Assembly: GCA_964572225.1 (NCBI GenBank)
Contig: CAZNFR010000015.1
Coordinates: 1-55,792, forward strand
Source: CAZNFR01 sp964572225
Lineage (GTDB): Bacteria; Bacteroidota; Bacteroidia; Bacteroidales; GCA-2748055
Direction: 5' to 3'
DNA length: 55,792 bases
The number at the start of each line of letters is the position of its first letter. Within the stretch, counting starts at the first letter, position 1. Below, one piece after another: positions 52,301 to 55,792 of the stretch. The position numbers were made by a program, and so were the translations under genes. A model generated the notes under the pieces. It made no database searches. It saw nothing but the letters and a program-made list of their open reading frames with translations, and was not told the origin of the DNA.

Positions 52301-54508
52301 AATAACAAGGGTGTATATGGAATCCTCGCCCCTCACCACATTGGGAATAGACTCATCCAGGGTCAGTATAATTGTTTCTAAACTTTCACCCTGCAGGTCA
52401 TTAATCAGGGTCATATTTATGGATCCGGAAAGACTACCTGCCGGGATCATCAGGCTGCCTGCAGAAATACTATAATCAATCCCCTCGACAGCGGTTCCGC
52501 TCAAGGTAAAACCTGCATATATATCCTGAGCTGAAACCGCGGTAAGATCGAATGAAATCGCGATAATTCCGGAAGTCTCATCCAGGGTTTGTGAAGAGAC
52601 AGAGAAATTAAGTTCGGGTGGATCATCATTGTCAAGGATGGTAAGGGTATGATTTACCGGATTAACTGAGGAAAGGCTGCCGTTTACAGGGTTGTATATT
52701 TGTGTCTCAATGGTTTCATTTTGTTCATTAAACGCATCTTCAAGAATATATGCAGTAAAATCGGCTGCCACAGAATACGGGGGTATTTCCAAAATGCCTT
52801 CCGTCAGGGTATAATCAGCCACAGTAGCCGTTCCTCCGGTAACACGGTAATTAACGTAGGTAGTATTAACCGGATCGAATTCGGAAGGAGTGATCCTGAC
52901 TCTTATAAGGATTGAATCCCCGCTTTCTGAAATGGATGAAGCCGGGGTGTCAAAATAGATTTTCCTGGGGTTGTCATCGTCATGAATGGTAACACTGGCT
53001 GAGTCTATCCCACCACCGGCAAAACCGGATGGAATGCTGTCAAACTGAATGGTGAATAGCTCATCCAATTCAGTTTCAGTATCATTCAGAGGAAGGACCT
53101 CAATAACAGTGTCCCTCTGTCCAGGTGATATGCTCAGCATCAGGGATGGAAGGATGCTGCTATAATCACTTCCGCCAAGAGCTGAAATATCGGAGGTAAA
53201 AAGACTGAATATAACCGTGTCAATCGGTATATAATTGAGTGAGATCCTAAGGTTCAAAGTGTCGTTCTCGAACACAAAAAAGGAGGAATCATCAAAACCC
53301 AGGGCCGGTGCTATTTTTGCAATCGTGATATAATCACCTGTTTCAAGGTTCAGCCCTGATCTGCTGAAAAGAGAATCCATGCCTGCTGAGGCGAGTTCAT
53401 AAACATCTGCACCGGATGAAAAATCCCCGTCCTTATCAATAAGCAAAAGATACCTTTCTCCGGAAAAACTTCTTCCTGCCAGAAGCGTGGTATCAATTAT
53501 AAGAGTCAGCTCACCGGTCTCACCGGTTTCCTCCACCTTCCACTCCCTGGATATTCGCTGCAGTCCTGTAAAGCCTGAAGGGATCTCCGATGAGGACCAT
53601 GAGAGGCTACCGGCATTATCATGACCGAAAAGCAAAAAGGATCCATCCGAATCCAATGTACTTGCCGACACGCCAAGCAGGCGGTCACTGAATGCAAGGG
53701 TATGCATATCCGTTGCGGATCTCCTTCCTATCCCTGATACATCATGATTATAGAGAGCTTCATAAGTATAATAATCTTCGCCTATGGCAGTCAGATCCAT
53801 GTTATAGGCAGAAGAAAAGTAGTTTTCCAGAATCATTATCTGAGTCGCATTCAGCAGACTGTCAAATACGATCATTTCAGCAATATGCCCGCCAAATTGA
53901 TGGTCTCCTAAATTGAAATTGGGAACCAGAGATCCGATAACCTGACGGGTTAGCGATTCCTGGTTTTGAAACTCCACCTTAACCAGTTCCCACTGGTCAT
54001 AGTTCCATGGGTAAGTATTTGAATTTCGGTCAAAAGCTGAAAAGACGGAACCATTAATTCCATAACGTGCGGCAGCATTCCCTCCTCCGTCAAAACTGAA
54101 TCTTTTTGAAAAAGATGGCCGTGCATCGATGGCTACATGGGCGCCGTCGCCGTAGTGCCCCCAGATCTGGCCCAGATCGGTATCTTGTTGAAGGCTGGAA
54201 TCTATCTTGTAAAGGATAAAGACAGTCCGTGCATTATAGGAATAGCTGTTGTCAAAATAGGAATCAGCACCATTAAAAAGTACAGCAGGATGGCCGTTGG
54301 CAGCAGTGGAACTATAAACAGGTCTGTATAAGGCATTGGACTGAGAGGCAGCATGTCCCTTCCCCGAAGCGTCCGGCCAGGGCAAAGCCAGGGAGTCTCC
54401 ATCAGTCAGACCCTTAATATCTGATGCTTTAAGCCACAATGTGTTGCTTTCAATCCTGCCCACACCTGCAGGTCCGTTTTGAGCCAAAAGCCAGGCTCCG
54501 GGACACAA
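40370..54508 (-). CDS. Giant secreted multidomain adhesin-like protein (DUF8202-like/LamG-like modules, Calx-beta, HYR, PKD-like)
   Basis: At least 4,712 residues, near 500 kDa. Six modules begin with GP(A/G)GV at about residues 12, 747, 1249, 1994, 2736 and 3501. Each has a lectin-like sandwich and a conserved second half (GIGRxSxTDLH, LFGHDNA, REWxxDxTGxxG). Thirteen Calx-beta domains of about 115 residues, ending DDDN-like, lie between them (3, 1, 3, 3, 3). From about residue 3,907 come a strand-rich region, two HYR domains, two Ig-like repeats (GGTYSGPGIS, GGIYSGPGVTGG) and a PKD-like domain. Cys is almost confined to this last part. There is no C-terminal sorting domain; it ends SSNALTR. 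The TTG at 54508 lies within a signal peptide that continues upstream in frame (RPRFRAVAFIGLFTLGILL), so the true start is further right and unresolved. Confidence 0.88.
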   Translation of the reverse strand: MCPGAWLLAQNGPAGVGRIESNTLWLKASDIKGLTDGDSLALPWPDASGKGHAASQSNALYRPVYSSTAANGHPAVLFNGADSYFDNSYSYNARTVFILYKIDSSLQQDTDLGQIWGHYGDGAHVAIDARPSFSKRFSFDGGGNAAARYGINGSVFSAFDRNSNTYPWNYDQWELVKVEFQNQESLTRQVIGSLVPNFNLGDHQFGGHIAEMIVFDSLLNATQIMILENYFSSAYNMDLTAIGEDYYTYEALYNHDVSGIGRRSATDMHTLAFSDRLLGVSASTLDSDGSFLLFGHDNAGSLSWSSSEIPSGFTGLQRISREWKVEETGETGELTLIIDTTLLAGRSFSGERYLLLIDKDGDFSSGADVYELASAGMDSLFSRSGLNLETGDYITIAKIAPALGFDDSSFFVFENDTLNLRISLNYIPIDTVIFSLFTSDISALGGSDYSSILPSLMLSISPGQRDTVIEVLPLNDTETELDELFTIQFDSIPSGFAGGGIDSASVTIHDDDNPRKIYFDTPASSISESGDSILIRVRITPSEFDPVNTTYVNYRVTGGTATVADYTLTEGILEIPPYSVAADFTAYILEDAFNEQNETIETQIYNPVNGSLSSVNPVNHTLTILDNDDPPELNFSVSSQTLDETSGIIAISFDLTAVSAQDIYAGFTLSGTAVEGIDYSISAGSLMIPAGSLSGSINMTLINDLQGESLETIILTLDESIPNVVRGEDSIYTLVIEDNDTEVGFTGPAGVGDASINKLWLRADRIEGIMDGEEVETWTDLSGNAHDASQASAGNRPAFRESAINGMPSVEFDGVTDNDYYDNPYAYFGRTVFAIYRVSSTLHSNSDMGQLWGNYEDNVQLALDPRPINPMGWSFDGGGTSRARYALFGEDYTGFFEDDNSVPWTYDQPELVSVEFESAYPITRQVIGSLYPRFSVGQYQYGGDIAELIVYNSKLNNTRRILVENYLAAKYGLDISASGKDYFDFELTYPYDLAGIGRISSSDLHTKAQSAGILILSDATGLGDNEFLITGHDNASVSEWTSAESPSDSLLRIAREWIFDETGETGQIILSFDTSGLPSLPQGYSNLMLIKDSDGNFSEGAEITALSITGGVFKSDPLNIDDGDYISLAVVRPVAGFAMADYNVSETMASGAVQVVLSEALSEDITLYYHIEGGTATPGVDFTLSTDSVIMPAGSVTAEIQFTLNNDTDPELEETFIIELDSVNLYAGLNTDTLTTVIINDNDNDGFTGPGGVGDQVINSLWLVADSISGIPGDPVAFWPDNSGNANNAINLSPGQEPELLTNFIGTHGAIDFEKSNEEYLGNNLSLGISGSGPASVFMVARNTFGANDDNSGLFLGSSSGAGGSVRHYGLEYLATIRFNNGNRIFQDGFTQNEWKMGSWLNKAGDNYGSYTFYLDGSLLAQQSTSGPSNIPATGVELFYVGAGLDGSGTFRDARFFDGQMAEVIAYDYEINAAQRNIIENYLAAKYHQEIATTTDLYAFETTHPHEVAGIGRSSATEFHNTAMSGGIVRISNASGLDDGEYLLFGHDNAGISTWTTNELPVENALRITREWRLDKTGDPGSVKITIDTSLFGVKPVSYPYYILCYDEDGDFSEGAEIAVLQLGDEGYESDLINIPDGSYLTIGVLKPQIYFSTPFSETEESLTNTLVSVSLNFPLPEDISFNYDFRLPATTATPAGVDFELSTNSALISAGDTLVNIPVSITDDSNAETDEFIELVIRASSPLYTIGEDSTHMLTIHDDDNLRSVYFTVGSRAGDEDYSPEYLTIRLDAVDPVNPVYVDYRVIGGTAINTVDFDLPAGTAMITANQISTTVILGFNDDDLYENDENFIVELYNPVNANLGPVSELLFTIRDDESVPEINFSIPSSSGSEENSPALIPLELNRPSAYNITLNYAVTGGTATGGGVDYQNPAGTLIINAGSTEAFISIDLINDLVDETEEDIALALTGTGGGAITGSQSNHTFIIRNSNVAGYSGPGGVGDSDNNTLWLSADTSVALSGNDINIWADLSGNGNDAFNLSPGQEPTWVDDALNGKAVARFDDNGGTNGDYLGANISLGITGSSAATVFMVAKNATAASEDNTGLFIGEANGTGGLVRHYGIELNSTIRFNNGNRIFDDGYAFNQWRIGVIRNSSGDLYGEYSGYLNGNLLGQSSSSSPTSLPNTAGESFFIGAGQGTNGDFMSNRYFEGDMAEVIVYNSELNESQRIIVENYLSSAYDITIASDYYGYDIFHGEDVAGLGRISSTDLHVAAQSAGILLLSGASDLDDGEFALFGHDDAQIASWTNTEIPVPGMLRLQREWRVDMTGSLGEFDLSFDPVRLPVIGSQYANVLLLVDSDGDFSSGARVISLEKEGSVYTAYGVDIQDGDYLTMALAELTAGFEFTELNGSESIGTDSITVILNLPSIEDVEVDYVVKGGTATAGNDFNSAGGTLVIPAGVVSARFPLAIQDDAIVETDETIILALRDLSTGNLTSDSILVYTINDNDNPRVIDFTSVGTGIAEDAGILTIDVALNSPHPTRDLKVAYAAVSGQALEGSDFTLSSDTLTIPAGNLTGTITVSIIDDATDEFDESFAIRLIGTGSLDLNLGTNVLYRDTILDNDAGPEVSFVSVSASGAESFQTKQLNFVLSSASGKDITVEYSVTGGTATSGADFVLPAGTISFPVGTTTRTILYSIIDDAVEENAENIQISLQNPVNAVLGTNAIHTYTILDDDGLGWHGPAGVMNFTQNIVWLNSTHTTGLGDGDPVSLWEDVSGNGHDAKQSGAARPLYLDNPADNWYGKPVIRFDAGYSQYLGIDNSTALNTGGPYDKRTIIVTFRTGIDINSRQVLYEEGGGVRGLNIYVEGGLLYISGWNETNDDGGATTPWYFTSVTTPLQANTPYYAVLQFNFEGSNGDVTGWLNGDLIDVLPGAGRLFNHPGNIGVGGMNNGSVYHTGPQNGTTNFFTGNISELIINNRVYNSAQVKIVNNYLGAKYNIPITDDYYDHQGQYSWGLIGIGKEDDQNLHAIAQGDGIIRMDNPSSLDNGDYLLVAHDNDDLSAWDNTNVPGGDVNIIRADRTWRSDDLTGGIGTVRIAIDADDLPPMPFSFSKYAILVSTSADFSNPANVLVYGLKLNSGTGLYEADGIDLSNNKYFSIAVLNPAVEFLTSSGDGFESESPAEAIIRLNYINASPVNVGINITGGTAIQGNDFTVPQTSLTIPQGIGEGTANLNIINDSQSESNETLILGFASIPANHITGVRDSFVYTIYDDDNSRNIGFTSASISGTESTALVEVEVALNLRDPFNDSRVVYELGTGSASGSGVDFDLVADTLVIPAGDSTGLIALSITNDLFDEEDETIILNLMYSENANLGAVTEYIYTILDDDATPVVQFSTTTGEGPESFSPVMLRFGLSEASGQDVTVYYSQSGGSAINGGIDYNLPSPSQMVIPAGGILDSSFFYIFNDIIEESDEDIQITIDSATNAILGAELSFNYTVYDDDGLGWLGPGGVSDDGGYNIWLKSDEISGLSDGARLTTWEDASLNNIDAAASGGDRPFYRNNAGANVNGRSVVDFAGGNYFLEIPNGINFNTGGPYTQKTLLVAFETGADVTSRQVIYEQGGDVRGLNIYIESGNLHFGGWNLADDDAGATTPWGFERISTPVGTNEVHFAMLEFNADEGTLTAWLDGAEAGSVSGIGYLFTHSGKVGIGAMNNSSHFTSGATSGNGYYFTGKVLEFLNFNKTLNEVQLTIIDNYLGTKFGYTPSNDLYNFKTGYSYELFGIGRETGGSTHIISQGSGIVKVDNPSDMDNGDYFFIGHDNADLSAWTTTEIALDSVKRIAREWKVGENAETGSIRIALDTSALPVLPPLYDNYVMIIDRDGDSDFTTGTLEMIEMVERYGIFARIPSIDLDEGDCFTFGIATNITVTSGNWNNPSTWLMGVPEEGESATVLNTHIVTLTANASIGRLDIAAGGELNLGSHTLSVTGEGINNSGTFTPGTGKVNYSANASQCIASLNYYNLTISGSGTKTLCGDVTVDNDLEILGTQATLFLDADASYNYSIAISGDWKSSGTFVPREGRVVFNGVGIQEIDRNDGGVHTFSSLLIETGSTLLADHNLFVEDSLFMRGDIRNQGFLLTLGTSAAQKGSLSYVDGTITGNLKRWISTTDDGIDIFFPVGSTANHRPVILNFTNVTTNGTLQAGFNSATPGENGLPLDDSGTSLSELFTEGTWSTVSGNGFGFSGSYEVELVADGFVSFPLDSSSRIIARTGSFSNWQVRGNHGRIEDTLVSRTGLTTALYQFGIASGNACEILFENCPNDIVTTTDIGDCGTVINWVAPNLQTLCSGITTVSNYDPGDYFSAGITEVIYIASDVYGNADTCTFTITVEDQEAPAISNCPASRAIPAGLGCQITVPDLRPELVVTDNCDPNPVIRQFPAPGSTTGPGLLTISFDVEDSEGNLSTCNTQITVTQPAVSFSAIDDICINAGTDTLVQGSPSGGTYSGPGISTSPYFDPAIAGAGTHTLLYTYTDINGCAVTATQTITVTDTTGVNFPALAGVCENDGDLTLDQATPTGGIYSGPGVTGGLFSPSVAGPGDHTLTYSYSDGNGCSSVVTQTIRVNAAPEPVINGPIESCLEGNSDFITPSVADHSYAWSVTGATVTGGAGTNQISLYFDTAGTANIEVTESNNITGCAATSAVWSVEVFERPTIGEIQSSNALTR
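42790..54475 (-). repeat. Six-module internal repeat array of the giant gene (three paired subtypes)
   Basis: Module starts in DNA are about 54475, 52270, 50764, 48529, 46303 and 44008, giving spacings of 735, 502, 745, 742 and 765 codons. The sandwich halves fall into neighbours that match best: modules 1 and 2 share TRQVIGSL, 3 and 4 share VRHYG and RFNNGNRIF, 5 and 6 share GGPY and VRGLNIY. The short second spacing equals two missing Calx-beta domains. Repeats are diverged at DNA level. Confidence 0.8.
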
Positions 54509-54622
54509 CAGAATCCCAAGTGTAAACAGCCCTATAAATGCGACAGCCCTAAACCGGGGTCTAAGGCAGGTAAGGGACGCTTTTTTTGTATGTGCAGAAA
54601 ATATAGTGATGACTATAAAATT
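54509..54622 (-). other. In-frame 5' extension of the giant gene encoding the signal peptide
   Basis: The frame stays open for 38 codons upstream of the TTG until TGA at 54623-54625. It encodes a basic stretch (KK..RPRFR) and a hydrophobic core ending LLA before Gln, a complete signal peptide. It contains no ATG, GTG or TTG. A T7 run on the plus strand (54581-54587) lies at its start. One base fewer there would join the frame to a TTG at 54626. Sequence error, slippage or a rare start codon are all possible. Confidence 0.7.
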
Positions 54623-54802
54623 TCAAATAGAGAATAATAAGGTTCTTTCCGTTCTTCAGGCTGTTTTTACCAAAACTCAATGGTACCGCAAAAATAAGCG
54701 TGAATCAGCTTCAAAAGCTTAGCCTGTTTAACGACTTATTAACAAAAAGGTTACAAATGAAAATTGAGGCAGCGCTTTAATACCAGGGCTAAAATCAAAA
54801 GA

Positions 54803-54832
54803 AATTTCTTTCGTCATACGAAATCAGAAATT
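54803..54832. repeat. Interrupted inverted repeat upstream of the giant gene
   Basis: Inner arms TTTCGT and ACGAAA with a CAT loop are flanked by outer arms AATTTC and GAAATT, with a 3-base bulge. It lies in the roughly 320-base spacer between the pntB stop and the giant's open frame, after the pntB terminator. It could be a leader hairpin or regulator site for the surface-protein cluster. No other gene is seen in this spacer. Confidence 0.4.
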
Positions 54833-54880
54833 GGTCATAAAATATGGCTGATTTATCAATAGGTAAGGAAGGAAAATAAT

Positions 54881-54908
54881 CAAAAAAGGCTGTCAAAATT
54901 GACAGCCT
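54881..54908 (-). terminator. Rho-independent terminator of pntB
   Basis: A 10-bp perfect stem AGGCTGTCAA/TTGACAGCCT with a 2-base loop begins 36 bases after the pntB stop. On the minus strand it is followed by TTTTTTG. Strong canonical form, and it should isolate the downstream giant-protein cluster from pntB transcription. Confidence 0.9.
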
Positions 54909-54943
54909 CTCCACTTTTCATAGATAGTTATCAGGGGAAAGAA

Positions 54944-55792
54944 TTACATGGATTTAATTTCGGTCACCAGCTTTTGAAGGGAATCTTTGGCATTTCCAAA
55001 GAGCATCCGGGTTTTATCATCATAAAAAAGATAGTTTTCGATTGCTGCATATCCCTTGCCCATCCCTCTTTTCATTACAATGATATTTTTTGCTTCATGC
55101 ACTTTAATAATGGGCATTCCGTAGATTGGGCTGCCCGGATCATCCAAAGCTGCAGGATTAACCACATCGTTGGCTCCGATTACGACTACTACATCCGTAT
55201 TGGGCATATCGGGATTTATATCGTCCATTTCCACCAATTTATCGTAGGAAACGTCGGCTTCGGCCAAAAGCACATTCATATGACCGGGCATCCGTCCTGC
55301 CACAGGATGGATTGCATATTTAACCTCCACTCCGTTCGATTCCAGCAAATTTTCCAGTTCGTGACAGATATGTTGAGCCTGAGCAACAGCAAGACCATAA
55401 CCGGGAACGATGACTACCTTGCCGGAATAGGATAGCAGCACACTTGCGTCACTAACCGAAATCTCCTTGATGGTGCCCACCTCCTTATCTGCAGAAGTTC
55501 CTCCTCCTCCAAAGGCACCTATAATCACATTGATCAGTGAACGGTTCATTGCGCGGCACATTAGGAGTGTAAGAATGGTACCGGCGGCTCCCACCAGAAT
55601 ACCGCCCAACTTCATGGCCTCGTTCTGGTAAATGAAACCAGCCATGGCTGCAGCAATACCGGTAAAGGAGTTCAACAAAGATATTACTACCGGCATATCA
55701 GCCCCTCCAATAGGCATTACAAAGGTCACACCGTAGATAAGACTTACGGCAAGCAATGCATAAACAAGGTAGGTCTTCACCATGGGATCGGG
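54944..55792 (-). CDS. pntB: NAD(P) transhydrogenase subunit beta, 3' part (5' end beyond window)
   Basis: The last 282 codons are in the window, and the frame is open to the right edge. N-terminal to the cytosolic domain there are membrane helices (LVYALLAVSLIYGVTFVMPI, AAMAGFIYQN, LGGILVGAAGTILTLLMCRAMNRSL). The NADP(H)-binding domain III follows, with VVIVPGYGLAVAQAQH, HPVAGRMPGHMNVLLAEADV, VVVVIGANDVVNPAA and VMKRGMGKGYAAIENYLF. PntAB couples proton flow to NADPH formation from NADH. The subunit alpha genes are expected to the right, outside the window. A terminator follows the stop. Confidence 0.95.
   Translation of the reverse strand, partial: PDPMVKTYLVYALLAVSLIYGVTFVMPIGGADMPVVISLLNSFTGIAAAMAGFIYQNEAMKLGGILVGAAGTILTLLMCRAMNRSLINVIIGAFGGGGTSADKEVGTIKEISVSDASVLLSYSGKVVIVPGYGLAVAQAQHICHELENLLESNGVEVKYAIHPVAGRMPGHMNVLLAEADVSYDKLVEMDDINPDMPNTDVVVVIGANDVVNPAALDDPGSPIYGMPIIKVHEAKNIIVMKRGMGKGYAAIENYLFYDDKTRMLFGNAKDSLQKLVTEIKSM

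Noticed and set aside
40370..54508. CRISPR array or satellite explanation for the long repeats
   Set aside because: The periodicity is about 2.2 kb and 345 bases, is in frame, and is protein-domain based (modules and Calx-beta), with no short direct repeats and unique spacers.

Overview
The window reads as a chromosomal piece of a Bacteroidota bacterium, probably a free-living Bacteroidia/Marinilabiliales-like carbohydrate degrader. The evidence is two TonB-dependent receptors with carboxypeptidase-like N-terminal domains, a PorP/SprF protein, a CHU_C (type IX secretion, T9SS) sorting domain, a Nudix-type arabinose regulator, a LytS/LytTR pair, and -7 boxes of the form TAnnTTTG. A run of ten Ns at 17266-17275 suggests a draft or metagenome assembly. 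The order-level assignment is inference.

Layout. 1-4 kb: the edge of a tRNA-Asp, then minus-strand genes for cyclophilin, a KdgK-type sugar kinase, an aldo/keto reductase, a PrsW-like membrane protease and a small outer-membrane protein. 4-14 kb: an L-arabinose locus. Read leftward it runs SSS symporter, Nudix-type AraR, araA, araD, araB and, overlapping araB, a kynureninase. A clean inverted repeat (11777-11799) lies upstream as the likely AraR operator, and a second SSS symporter with a small membrane partner is divergent. 14-25 kb: housekeeping and accessory genes: DMT exporters, a PstS-like lipoprotein, a DUF1080 hydrolase, a D-2-hydroxyacid dehydrogenase, Tag glycosylase, a GroES-like protein, a patatin/beta-barrel fusion, and a LiaF-like/LytS/LytTR signalling unit. 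25-37 kb: a decayed RraA-family gene, a secreted GH2 enzyme, MarC, a RimK-like ligase, an OprC-like copper TonB receptor, a GH172 enzyme, a second TonB receptor with a 36-bp palindromic terminator, and pterin dehydratase.

37-54.6 kb: one minus-strand surface-protein cluster. A protein of about 4,700 residues comes first, followed by a 265-residue PKD-like protein, a 333-residue protein ending in a CHU_C domain, and a PorP/SprF protein. The giant has six large modules in three adjacent look-alike pairs, thirteen Calx-beta domains, then HYR, Ig-like and PKD-like domains, but no T9SS sorting domain of its own. The small PKD-like protein ends with a similar short tail. The sorting domain in this cluster is on a separate secreted polypeptide, which makes it the most interesting candidate system here. 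The window ends inside pntB, which is closed by a strong terminator.

The clearest functional groups are arabinose uptake and catabolism (with GH2 and GH172 enzymes possibly supplying sugars, an inference), envelope sensing, copper uptake, and T9SS-dependent surface display.
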